Assembly (NCBI RefSeq): GCF_003955665.1 | Contig: NZ_RXHU01000023.1 | Coordinates: 1 to 63,590, forward strand | DNA from: Paenibacillus whitsoniae | Lineage (GTDB): Bacteria > Bacillota > Bacilli > Paenibacillales > NBRC-103111 | Direction: 5' to 3' | DNA: 63,590 nt | In this document: piece after piece, positions 50,475-57,555 of the stretch | Position numbering within the stretch: position 1 is the first letter of the stretch | Layout: every line of letters begins with the position of its first letter | Position numbers and translations under genes: made by a program | Notes under the pieces: generated by a model | The model's input: only the letters and a program-made list of their open reading frames with translations | The model's database searches: none | What the model was told of the DNA's origin: nothing

Positions 50475-50698
50475 TGCGCAATGACATACGGATTTGCGAC
50501 AAGTGTAAGCACACCAAGGTGAAAACGACGCTGTCCAAGCTGGCGGCTATTGCGCCGGGGACGGAAGTCAAAGTTGGCTGTAAATCGTATTGCGGGCCTT
50601 GCCAGAGATATGCATTTATTTTTATTAACGGCCGCTACGTGACCGGCGCAACGGAAGACGAAGCGATTGAGAAAGCGAAGAAATATGTGAAAAAATAA
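50474..50698 (+). CDS. DUF1450 family protein
   Basis: This 74-residue soluble protein begins MRNDIRICDKCKHTKVKT and has a second Cys pair in GCKSYCGPCQRYAFIFINGR, so five Cys in all can bind metal. The C-terminal TEDEAIEKAKKYV helix is typical of DUF1450. It overlaps the HesB-like gene by one base. The partnership of a cysteine-free HesB-type protein with a cysteine-rich small protein suggests a joint metal or redox task, which is inference. A terminator follows directly. Confidence 0.85.
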   Translation: MRNDIRICDKCKHTKVKTTLSKLAAIAPGTEVKVGCKSYCGPCQRYAFIFINGRYVTGATEDEAIEKAKKYVKK

Positions 50699-50744
50699 AA
50701 AGCTGTCCCAGGTAACGGTGGTTACTGCGGGGACAGCTTTTTTT
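50698..50744. terminator. Bidirectional terminator
   Basis: AAAAGCTGTCCC pairs with GGGACAGCTTTT around a small inner stem and is followed by Ts on both strands. It separates the convergent DUF1450 and glutathione-peroxidase genes. Confidence 0.85.
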
Positions 50745-51240
50745 ATTTGGCGTGAACCGCGTTCTTCGCCAGCAATTTGCGAATGTGCGCTTCGATTTTG
50801 CGCGGCGGCGTCGTAGGTGAGAAGCGCTTGATCACACGGCCCTCGCCATCCACGAGAAACTTCGTGAAGTTCCATTTGATCCCGGAGCCAAAGAGGCCGG
50901 AAGCTTGCTGCTTCAAATACTTGTAGAGCGGATGCGCGTCTGGTCCGTTTACGTCGATTTTGGAAAACAGCGGGAAATTAACGCCAAAATTCAGCTGGCA
51001 AGCCTGCTCGACTTGAGCATCGCTGCCCGGCTCCTGCTCCTTGAACTGGTTGCAAGGGAAGCCAAGCACGGAGAAACCTTGCGCCTGGTAGCCGTCATGC
51101 AGCTCCTGCAAGCCTTTGAATTGTGGAGCGAACCCGCACTTGGTAGCGGTATTTACAATGAGCAGTACCTGGTTATCGTAATCGGCAAGCGATTTCTCTT
51201 CTCCGCGAATCGTTGTCACTTTAAATTGGTGAACACTCAT
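50743..51240 (-). CDS. Glutathione/thioredoxin peroxidase (GPx family)
   Basis: This 165-residue peroxidase has the catalytic TATKCGFAPQFKGLQ (Cys near residue 35, not selenocysteine) and VLGFPCNQFKEQEPG near 67 with the resolving Cys region and conserved Gln. A C-terminal KWNFTKFLVDGEGRVIKRF contains the active-site Trp. Bacterial Cys members generally use thioredoxin. AAGGATG precedes the ATG. Confidence 0.94.
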   Translation of the reverse strand: MSVHQFKVTTIRGEEKSLADYDNQVLLIVNTATKCGFAPQFKGLQELHDGYQAQGFSVLGFPCNQFKEQEPGSDAQVEQACQLNFGVNFPLFSKIDVNGPDAHPLYKYLKQQASGLFGSGIKWNFTKFLVDGEGRVIKRFSPTTPPRKIEAHIRKLLAKNAVHAK

Positions 51241-51306
51241 AAATACACATCCTTTTTATTAATTTCGTGTGATTTAATTGTACACAATATTAATGGAAAA
51301 AGGAAG

Positions 51307-52197
51307 CTATTTTTTGAAAATATCAGCGAACGCGGCGTCAATGGTCGTGTAGTTGAAACGGAAGCCATGTTCGAGCAGCACTTTGGGGAGCACACGTTGC
51401 CCTTCCAGGAGAAGGACGGACAGCTCGCCGAACGCCAGCTTCATTACAAACGCGGGCAGCGGAAAGGCATTCGGTCTGTGCAGCGCTTTGGCCAGAGCGC
51501 GGCTGAAATCGCGGTTCGTCACAGGTTCCGGTGCGGTGGCGTTAACGGGACCCGCGATGGTTTCATCTTCTATACAATGGGCAATTAAACGAACCATATC
51601 CGTTATGTGAATCCAGGACATCCACTGCCTGCCGCTGCCGATGGGTCCGCCGACACCAAGCTTGTAGGGAAGCAGCATTTTGGGAAGTGCGCCTTCGGTT
51701 CGATCCAGCACGAGTCCGACGCGCACCTTGACGACACGTGTGCCTTGAATGTGGTCCGCCGCTTCTTCCCATGCCTGAACGACGCGCGCTAGGAAATCTG
51801 TTTCTTGGTGCGGACTGCTCTCGTCAAAAGAATGCGTCTCCGATGTGCCATATATGGACATGCCGGAGGCGTTCACGACGACCTTTGGCTTCGGGTCCAA
51901 GCGCTCGACAAGCGTGGCGATCTGCGCCGCAGCTTGCAGGCGAGACTGTAAGATACGCTCCTTGGCGGCGGCCGTCCAACGCTGGTTAATCGACTCGCCG
52001 GCGAGATTGACAATGGCGTCTACGCCTCCAAGAGCCGCTGCAGAGTGTGCCAGCTCGTCCCAAGTTACCGTCTGCACACCTGGGGCGACTGCTGAAGCCG
52101 AGCGAGAAATGTTCCAAACTTCATGGCCTTGCTCTTGAAGATACGTGATAAGCCGGCCGCCGATAAAACCGCTGCCTCCTGTAATGGCGATTTTCAT
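51307..52197 (-). CDS. TIGR01777 family (SDR39U1-like) epimerase
   Basis: This 296-residue extended SDR has ITGGSGFIGGRLITYL at the N-terminus and VNLAGESINQRWTAAAKERI near 80, a hallmark of the family. ALGGVDAI and VNASGMSIYGTSETHSFDES follow. It ends in a VLLEGQRVLPKVLLEHGFRF block, the DUF1731-type C-terminus. The function of these proteins is not established (YfcH/YfhF-like). AGGAGGTGTTGG precedes the ATG at 52197. Confidence 0.88.
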   Translation of the reverse strand: MKIAITGGSGFIGGRLITYLQEQGHEVWNISRSASAVAPGVQTVTWDELAHSAAALGGVDAIVNLAGESINQRWTAAAKERILQSRLQAAAQIATLVERLDPKPKVVVNASGMSIYGTSETHSFDESSPHQETDFLARVVQAWEEAADHIQGTRVVKVRVGLVLDRTEGALPKMLLPYKLGVGGPIGSGRQWMSWIHITDMVRLIAHCIEDETIAGPVNATAPEPVTNRDFSRALAKALHRPNAFPLPAFVMKLAFGELSVLLLEGQRVLPKVLLEHGFRFNYTTIDAAFADIFKK

Positions 52198-52324
52198 GCC
52201 AACACCTCCTATGGCCATCATAATGCAATGCACCAGACATTTCCATTCGCAAAAGGGAACATTTTTTGAAATCGTCTGCCATAAAAAATAGGACACGTTC
52301 TGCGCATTTTCGTGTATAATTGGA

Positions 52325-52350
52325 CTTCGGTGTTCATTAATTGACCGAAG
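52325..52350. promoter_or_regulatory. Inverted repeat upstream of the MFS gene
   Basis: CTTCGGT and ACCGAAG flank a 12-base AT-rich centre, 31 bases before the MFS start and just after a TATAAT at 52315. It could be an operator or leader hairpin. Confidence 0.35.
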
Positions 52351-52381
52351 GTAATTTAAGGCGGCGAGAGGAGTCAGCGTA

Positions 52382-53605
52382 ATGGATCGTGTACGGCTTT
52401 TTATAAAATCTTATCATCCCATTGTACATACCTTGATTCTCGGTACGGTCATGGCACGGGCTGCTTCTTCCATGAGCTTGCCTTTTCTGGCTATTTATTT
52501 GGGCAAGCACTCGACGATGAGCGCCGGCATGATCGGCATTGTTATCGGGATGGGCGCGCTCGCAGGCACGCTGGGCGGCTTTATCGGCGGCACGTTGTCC
52601 GATCGCTTCGGTCGGAGGGTCATCATGCTGGCGGCGCTGTTCGGCTGGGCGGTCGTTTTCCTGGGCTTCGGATTGGTAACGAATCCTGTGCTGTTTATGC
52701 TGCTCAACATGCTGAACGGTTTGTGCCGCTCATTTTACGAGCCGGTTTCGCAGGCGCTTATGGCCGATTTGACGGAGCCGGAGAAAAGGCGCCAGGTGTT
52801 CTCTCTTCGCTATATGGCGATTAATGTCGGCGTTGCGGTCGGACCGCTGTTAGGTGCGTTTTTTGCGACGATGAACGGTGCGCTTCCTTTCCTCTTAACC
52901 GGTATCACGTATTTCGTTTATGCGGTTACGCTGTATATGCTGTTGATCAAATTCGGCATCAAGCAAATCGAAGGTGAGAAAAAAGCGACGGTGACATTCC
53001 GCTCCGCTTGGGGGGTCATTCGCAAAGATGTGACGTTCCGCTACTATATTATCGGAGGGATTATTGGGGCAATCGGCTATTCGCAGGTCATGGTGACGTT
53101 GTCGCAGTACTTGGAACGGGACTTTGCTAATGGCGTTCAAACGTTCGCTGTACTGATGAGCGTCAACGCGATCGCTGTCATTGCGCTGCAAATTCCGCTG
53201 GGTAGATGGGCGGAGAAATATTCGCCGCTTACCGCGGTCGTGGTCGGCAATATGATGTTTGCACTTGGAGACGTCGGTTTTGCTTTCTCGCACAGCTTGA
53301 TTTGGCTCGGTCTCTCCATGGTCGTGTTTACGTTCGGAGAAATCCTGAACTATCCGGCCGGCAATATGCTCATTGACCAATTAGCGCCGGAACATATGCG
53401 CGGCACGTATTACGGGGCTCAAACACTGAACAACCTCGGCCATTTTTTGGGTCCATGGCTAGGCGGCTTTCTGCTCGTAGCGTACGGAGGAAAGAGTTTG
53501 TTCCTCATCATGACGATCCTGACATTAAGCGGCAGTTTTTTCTACTATCTAGGCACCAAACGACAAAGAAAAACAAAAATAGCGTCGAAATTAGAGTTTT
53601 TATGA
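52382..53605 (+). CDS. Major facilitator superfamily transporter
   Basis: This 407-residue protein has twelve predicted membrane helices and the MFS loop 2-3 signature GGTLSDRFGRRVIMLAALFG near 71, with a partial copy in the second half (LGRWAEKYSPLT near 277). DHA1-like drug exporters share this form, but the substrate cannot be told. GAGAGGAG precedes the ATG. The tail is very basic (KRQRKTKIASK). A 7-pair hairpin at 53622-53638 may end the transcript. Confidence 0.9.
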   Translation: MDRVRLFIKSYHPIVHTLILGTVMARAASSMSLPFLAIYLGKHSTMSAGMIGIVIGMGALAGTLGGFIGGTLSDRFGRRVIMLAALFGWAVVFLGFGLVTNPVLFMLLNMLNGLCRSFYEPVSQALMADLTEPEKRRQVFSLRYMAINVGVAVGPLLGAFFATMNGALPFLLTGITYFVYAVTLYMLLIKFGIKQIEGEKKATVTFRSAWGVIRKDVTFRYYIIGGIIGAIGYSQVMVTLSQYLERDFANGVQTFAVLMSVNAIAVIALQIPLGRWAEKYSPLTAVVVGNMMFALGDVGFAFSHSLIWLGLSMVVFTFGEILNYPAGNMLIDQLAPEHMRGTYYGAQTLNNLGHFLGPWLGGFLLVAYGGKSLFLIMTILTLSGSFFYYLGTKRQRKTKIASKLEFL

Positions 53606-53728
53606 TAGAATAAGTAAAAAATAGTTCCACTGAACTATTCGATTTCAAATCCACATCCCTTATCCTTAAATGTAGATGAAAACAGCATTAATTTTTTATT
53701 ATTTTTTTTGCTTGATTCACATGAAAGT

Positions 53729-53818
53729 CGCGACAAAGGCAAAACTGGCGAAAGCCAGCGACGCAAAGCTACAGGGGCTTCATTCTCCTTCCTGGGGAGG
53801 ACAGCCAGCCAGCCGCCG
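53729..53818 (+). ncRNA. Cyclic-di-GMP-I (GEMM) riboswitch aptamer
   Basis: The sequence has the class I signature in order: AAAGGCAAA, a CTGGC-GAAA-GCCAG stem with GAAA tetraloop, GACGCAAAGCTAC, the AGGGG/CCTGGGG receptor arm, and AGCCAGCCAGCCGCC. Aligned by the GCAAAG and GGCAAA anchors to the Vibrio Vc2 RNA, the position equal to G20 is G, which favours c-di-GMP over cGAMP. It lies about 100 bases before a small gene, with a hairpin terminator in between. Confidence 0.88.
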
Positions 53819-53820
53819 AA

Positions 53821-53876
53821 CGATTGGACAACCACATGCAGAACCCTCCAATCGGTTCATTACGGTGGGGTTTTTC
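53821..53876 (+). promoter_or_regulatory. Riboswitch expression platform: competing hairpin and terminator
   Basis: GAACCC-TCC pairs with GG-TGGGGTT (53841-53872) followed by five Ts, a terminator. Its left arm includes CCAATCG (53848), which can instead pair with CGATTGG (53821) immediately after the aptamer. The extra GAAC/GTTC match reaches the 3' edge of the aptamer. The two folds exclude each other, as in an on/off switch; which state binds ligand cannot be settled by eye. Confidence 0.65.
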
Positions 53877-53920
53877 GGTTTATAAGCGGACATAAGATGA
53901 AGAATGGGAGGTTTAGCTTC

Positions 53921-54226
53921 ATGGAAGCGAAAGGCACGTTGCAAGAAGAACAAAAAGTGACATCCCTCTGCGGGAACCATGTGGCCCGGTTGGTACCGTC
54001 GACGGACGGACCGAAACTTATGATCGACCGGGACGAATACTCGCTCAAAGAAGCGTGTTGGGATATCGAAATGTTCCACGGGAGAACGAACAGTATCCTG
54101 ATTTTCTACTGGAAAGGCGAAGTCAAGCTGTCGGTGAAAATGCCTCCGATGTCGCAGATCGAAGGATTCTTGACGAAGCTGTACCAATGCATGTCCCCTA
54201 AAATGAGAGCAGTCCGGCCGGTATAA
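53921..54226 (+). CDS. Orphan 101-residue protein under a c-di-GMP riboswitch
   Basis: This 101-residue cytoplasmic protein begins MEAKGTLQEEQKVTSL and contains MIDRDEYSLKEACWDIEMFH and a final LTKLYQCMSPKMRAV. There is no signal peptide or membrane helix and no family I recognise. I chose the ATG at 53921 (GGGAGG nine bases upstream). The c-di-GMP aptamer and its terminator stand directly before it, so its expression should follow the second messenger. A terminator overlaps its end, so it is the only gene of the transcript. Confidence 0.75.
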   Translation: MEAKGTLQEEQKVTSLCGNHVARLVPSTDGPKLMIDRDEYSLKEACWDIEMFHGRTNSILIFYWKGEVKLSVKMPPMSQIEGFLTKLYQCMSPKMRAVRPV

Positions 54227-54247
54227 GGCGGGCTGTTCTTTTTTTCT
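54206..54247 (+). terminator. Terminator of the riboswitch-controlled gene
   Basis: CAG-CCGGCC pairs imperfectly with GGCGGG-CTG around the stop codon and is followed by a run of seven Ts. Confidence 0.6.
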
Positions 54248-54249
54248 CA

Positions 54250-54279
54250 TTGTCACCATTCGACATAACCTGTTATAAT
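54250..54279 (+). promoter_or_regulatory. Sigma-A-like promoter of the DHH gene
   Basis: TTGTCA and a perfect TATAAT are separated by 18 bases, about 50 bases before the DHH start. The gene is thus independent of the riboswitch transcript. Confidence 0.65.
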
Positions 54280-54330
54280 TGTTCACATGAAAATATAGTT
54301 CGAAAGGACTACGTGAGGGGATGCAGGGGC

Positions 54331-55245
54331 ATGAGATTAATTACACGTTCCGATTTTGACGGGCTGGTTTGCGCAATGTTGTTCAAGAAGCTGAACATGG
54401 TCGACGAAATGAAGTTTGTACATCCCAAGGATATGCAAGATGGCTTGATTGAAGTGAATGAGAACGACATTTTGGCGAACGTGCCGTACGTCCCAGGTTG
54501 CGGACTTTGGTTCGACCATCATTCCAGTGAGCTTAAGCGGATGGGGGAGGCTGTCGTATTTAAAGGCGAGACGCGGATCGCGCCGAGCGCTGCGCGGGTC
54601 GTGTACGACTACTACGGCGGCCGCGAGACGTTTGGCGATATTGTCGACATTATGGCGGGTGTGGACAAAGCGGATTCCGCGCAATTTTCTCGGGACGATA
54701 TTTTGAACCCGAGCGGGTGGGATTTGCTCTCCTTCATTATGGATGCCCGTACAGGCCTTGGGCGTTATCGCGATTACCGGATCAGCAACTATCAGCTGAT
54801 GGAGGAGCTTGTGGCCCACTGCGCGACGAAGTCGGTGGACGAGATCATGCAGCTGCCGGATGTGCAGGAGCGGGTAAAGCGGTATTTTGAACTGGACAGC
54901 CTGTATCGCGATATGCTGCAGACGCACACGCGGACGGAAGGCAACGTCATTATTACGGACCTGCGCGACGTGGAAACGATTTATCCGGGCAACCGTTTCA
55001 TGGTGTATGCCCTATATCCGGAGCAAAACACATCGATCTGGATCGTCGACGGACGCAATAAACAAAACTGCGTGTTCGCCTGCGGACACAGCATCGTCAA
55101 TCGGACGGCGAAGACGAATATCGGCGATTTGATGCTGAAGCACGGCGGCGGTGGCCATGAGGCAGCGGGGACGTGCCAGGTCGACTACGAGCGCGCGGAA
55201 GAGGTTCTGAAGAATATCGTTGAAACGATGCAGCAAGCAGGCTAA
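54331..55245 (+). CDS. DHH family phosphoesterase
   Basis: This 304-residue enzyme has the DHH N-domain: RSDFDGLVCAMLF near 5, GLWFDHHSSELKRM with the DHH motif near 72, and DIMAGVDKADSAQF near 108. A C-terminal DHHA1-like domain ends in GGGGHEAAGTCQVDY near 270. Relatives include exopolyphosphatases, nanoRNases and c-di-AMP phosphodiesterases; which substrate applies is open. The ATG at 54331 follows GAGGGG at a long distance. Confidence 0.88.
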   Translation: MRLITRSDFDGLVCAMLFKKLNMVDEMKFVHPKDMQDGLIEVNENDILANVPYVPGCGLWFDHHSSELKRMGEAVVFKGETRIAPSAARVVYDYYGGRETFGDIVDIMAGVDKADSAQFSRDDILNPSGWDLLSFIMDARTGLGRYRDYRISNYQLMEELVAHCATKSVDEIMQLPDVQERVKRYFELDSLYRDMLQTHTRTEGNVIITDLRDVETIYPGNRFMVYALYPEQNTSIWIVDGRNKQNCVFACGHSIVNRTAKTNIGDLMLKHGGGGHEAAGTCQVDYERAEEVLKNIVETMQQAG

Positions 55246-55317
55246 AATAGAACAAAGAAGCCGCAGTCGGGATTGCGCCGGATTGCGGCTTTTCTATTGA
55301 AGTGGGGAGGTGCGCGG

Positions 55318-55710
55318 ATGAAGCTGAATCGCATCCATCATGTCGCAATCATTTGCTCCGATTACGCGCGTTCCAAGCATTTTTATGTGGATATACTTGG
55401 GCTTGAAGTGGTGAGCGAGACATATCGGGCGGAGCGGGATTCATACAAGCTCGACTTGGCGGTTGGCGATACGTATCAGATTGAACTGTTTTCGTTTCCG
55501 GATCCGCCGCAGCGCGTAAACCAGCCGGAAGCCCGCGGTCTGCGTCATCTGGCGTTTGCCGTCGACAACATGGACGAAAGCGTGCGCGAGTTGGAACGCA
55601 AAGGTATTTCGGTCGAGCCTGTTCGCATCGATCCCGTTACCGGCGACCGGTATACGTTCTTTGCAGATCCGGACGGATTGCCGTTGGAGCTGGTCGAATA
55701 TGCCGGTTGA
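55318..55710 (+). CDS. Glyoxalase I-like metalloprotein, SMU1112c/YaeR family
   Basis: This 130-residue VOC protein is of the YaeR/SMU1112c type, recognised from KLNRIHHVAIICSDYARSKH and ETYRAERDSYKLDL. The metal-site residues are the His near 7, Glu near 56, His near 77 and Glu near 125 (LPLELVEY). GGGGAGG precedes the ATG. The true substrate of this group is not known to me, though the metal site is intact. A small gene overlaps its end. Confidence 0.9.
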   Translation: MKLNRIHHVAIICSDYARSKHFYVDILGLEVVSETYRAERDSYKLDLAVGDTYQIELFSFPDPPQRVNQPEARGLRHLAFAVDNMDESVRELERKGISVEPVRIDPVTGDRYTFFADPDGLPLELVEYAG

Positions 55711-55825
55711 CCGGAACGAGCGCACGGAGGATGAGCCCAAGCTTGCGTTTGCCAAAGGCTGCTTATGGAGTCTGCTGATTTCGCTTCCGTTATGGGTGCT
55801 CATCGCGTATTGGATATGGAGATAA
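55700..55825 (+). CDS. Possible 41-residue single-span membrane protein
   Basis: This short frame starts inside the end of the VOC gene and encodes an acidic head (MPVDRNERTEDEPK) and one membrane helix (CLWSLLISLPLWVLIAYWIW). GGAG lies ten bases before the ATG, and the overlap of 11 bases suggests translational coupling. Function unknown. Confidence 0.5.
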   Translation: MPVDRNERTEDEPKLAFAKGCLWSLLISLPLWVLIAYWIWR

Positions 55826-56028
55826 GGAAGGTGTCCCGGGTGTGGGGCGCCTTTTTATGTTGAATCGGAATGTAGAAGACAGCTGAACAGGATAGGCTCA
55901 TTACTGAAAGGCTAGGTCCTTAAAAGGATGGCGGAACTGTTCATCTTCAATTGCGAATGTCATTTTTTGGATGAATTCATTGGGGAAATGGGTTATGATT
56001 TCTAAAATACCAGTTGAGGTGAATTCTG

Positions 56029-56376
56029 ATGAATGTTAAAGAGACGGGGATTATTCTGTTCTGTCAGGACTATGAGGCTGCCGTGAAGTTTTACGCTGAA
56101 CAGTTGGGTTTGCCTATTCGTGAACGTGGGGAAAGCTTATCTATCTTGGATTTTGGCGGTAGTTATTTGATGATTGAGGATAAGGGCGTCGCTTCGGATC
56201 GTGAGAAAACGAGAGCGCAGAATCCCACGGTGCTTCGCTTTCATGTAGACGACTTCGATGCATCGGTCGAAGAGCTTGAAGCGCGGGGTGTACACGTGCA
56301 AGTGCAGCATTTTCGCTGGGGGACGATTGGGGTTGTGATTGATCCTGAAGGGAATCTGATTGAACTCAAGAGGTAG
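56029..56376 (+). CDS. VOC family protein
   Basis: This 115-residue VOC-fold protein has KETGIILFCQDYEAAVKFYA at the start, VLRFHVDDFDASVEELEARG in the middle and VVIDPEGNLIEL at the end. The His in RFHVDDF and the Glu in NLIEL are potential metal ligands. GAGGTG precedes the ATG. Substrate unknown. It may be co-transcribed with the two membrane-protein genes downstream. Confidence 0.85.
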   Translation: MNVKETGIILFCQDYEAAVKFYAEQLGLPIRERGESLSILDFGGSYLMIEDKGVASDREKTRAQNPTVLRFHVDDFDASVEELEARGVHVQVQHFRWGTIGVVIDPEGNLIELKR

Positions 56377-56398
56377 ATGTCGGGAACGAAGAAGGTGA

Positions 56399-56815
56399 AT
56401 GATGTTGAATAAAAAGAAGCTGTCATTATACACGCTTTGCGTGTGCATCATCCTGATGAATGTGCTGGCCTACTTTCGATGGAGCTACGGAGCTTTGGAA
56501 GGTGACTTCCGGTACAAAACGGACCGTTGGATGCATCAAGCGTGGGTTGAATACTATCCACCGCTCGTGCTCAGCAAAGGAATGGAATTTCCGCTGCTCA
56601 ATCGTTCGAAGTTTAATGACTTTGCAGAGTTGGAAACTTATGTTCACAAGTATGCTGTTTCAGGCTACATCGTCGACCGGTGGCTGGCAAGAACGAAATT
56701 GACCTATATTTACGCAGGAGTTAACCTTGTCTTGCTTTTTCATATCGTTCTATTGTTCGTGCTGCTGCTGAGAAGCAGAAAAGTTCTAAGAAGTCGCGGA
56801 GGGAATCGACGATGA
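56399..56815 (+). CDS. Membrane protein of unknown function, two helices
   Basis: This 138-residue protein has a first helix at about 8-27 and a second at about 105-128, with a 75-residue outer loop between (WVEYYPPLVLSKGMEF, KFNDFAELETYVHKYA) and a basic tail (RSRKVLRSRGGNRR). AAGGTG lies ahead of two adjacent ATG codons. The stop overlaps the next start by four bases (ATGA), so it is coupled with that gene. No family is recognised. Confidence 0.75.
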   Translation: MMLNKKKLSLYTLCVCIILMNVLAYFRWSYGALEGDFRYKTDRWMHQAWVEYYPPLVLSKGMEFPLLNRSKFNDFAELETYVHKYAVSGYIVDRWLARTKLTYIYAGVNLVLLFHIVLLFVLLLRSRKVLRSRGGNRR

Positions 56816-57444
56816 AGAAGGTGATGATCACGTTCGTTGTTGGGATTGGAATTATCGCAAGCGCTATTTTTCTTTACAGTCAATTTAAAGGGGCTGCAAA
56901 TTCGCCTGAAGAAGCCGTCCAACAGGCAAGAAAGATATTCCTAGGGCAAGTTGTATACACCTTAGATATTAATAAAGGGGAACTGATTTGCTATCAAAGA
57001 AATGCTGGGGCTTTGGAGCTTTCCTGCGATTTTGTCAAGAAAACCGTGTGGGGTTGGAAGTGGGTGAATGGCGGAGGGCATACCTTATCAGCATATACCG
57101 GTACAGACCCGCAACAACAGTGGGATTCCTCTTGGAGTTCCCAATACTTTCCTGAAATGAAGGGCACCCCTTTTCCTTTGTTGTTTGGGCTCATTCAGAA
57201 TACGGAAGCCGTTCAGCATGCTGAGGCAGTTCGGGTCGACATTTCTAGCGTTGAAACAGGAGCAACGGAGCAAGCTGTTGTGGTCCCTTTAAAAAATGGA
57301 CAGAAGATATGGTTCCGGTTTTTCAAAGCCTCCGATGGCAAGAAATTCAAGATCATGCTAGCCAATAAGAGCGGTCAACAATTAAGCGTCCGAACAGTGG
57401 ATGAAGAACAAAAATTTTCGGCAGAAACGCGCCCAATGAATTAG
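56812..57444 (+). CDS. Membrane-anchored or secreted protein of unknown function
   Basis: This 210-residue protein has one N-terminal hydrophobic helix (about 4-22, signal or anchor) followed by a soluble domain: PEEAVQQARKIFLGQVVYTL, KKTVWGWKWVNGGGH and a beta-rich second half. Its ATG overlaps the upstream gene's stop (ATGA), so the two proteins probably act together at the membrane. I do not recognise the family. Confidence 0.75.
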   Translation: MKKVMITFVVGIGIIASAIFLYSQFKGAANSPEEAVQQARKIFLGQVVYTLDINKGELICYQRNAGALELSCDFVKKTVWGWKWVNGGGHTLSAYTGTDPQQQWDSSWSSQYFPEMKGTPFPLLFGLIQNTEAVQHAEAVRVDISSVETGATEQAVVVPLKNGQKIWFRFFKASDGKKFKIMLANKSGQQLSVRTVDEEQKFSAETRPMN

Positions 57445-57507
57445 AGAAATAGCACTCCTATTAAACTAAACTTTCCCTATATCCTGGACATTCCGACATG
57501 CTACCAT

Positions 57508-57537
57508 GGTAACGGATATTTAAAAAAGAACGTTACC
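57508..57537. promoter_or_regulatory. Inverted repeat GGTAACG-N16-CGTTACC before the amidase gene
   Basis: A 7-base inverted repeat with an A/T-rich 16-base centre ends next to the ribosome site GGAGGG. A second palindrome TACCATGGTA (57502-57511) overlaps its left arm. The position suggests a repressor operator or leader hairpin. Confidence 0.45.
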
Positions 57538-57555
57538 GGAGGGATTCTACCGAAC

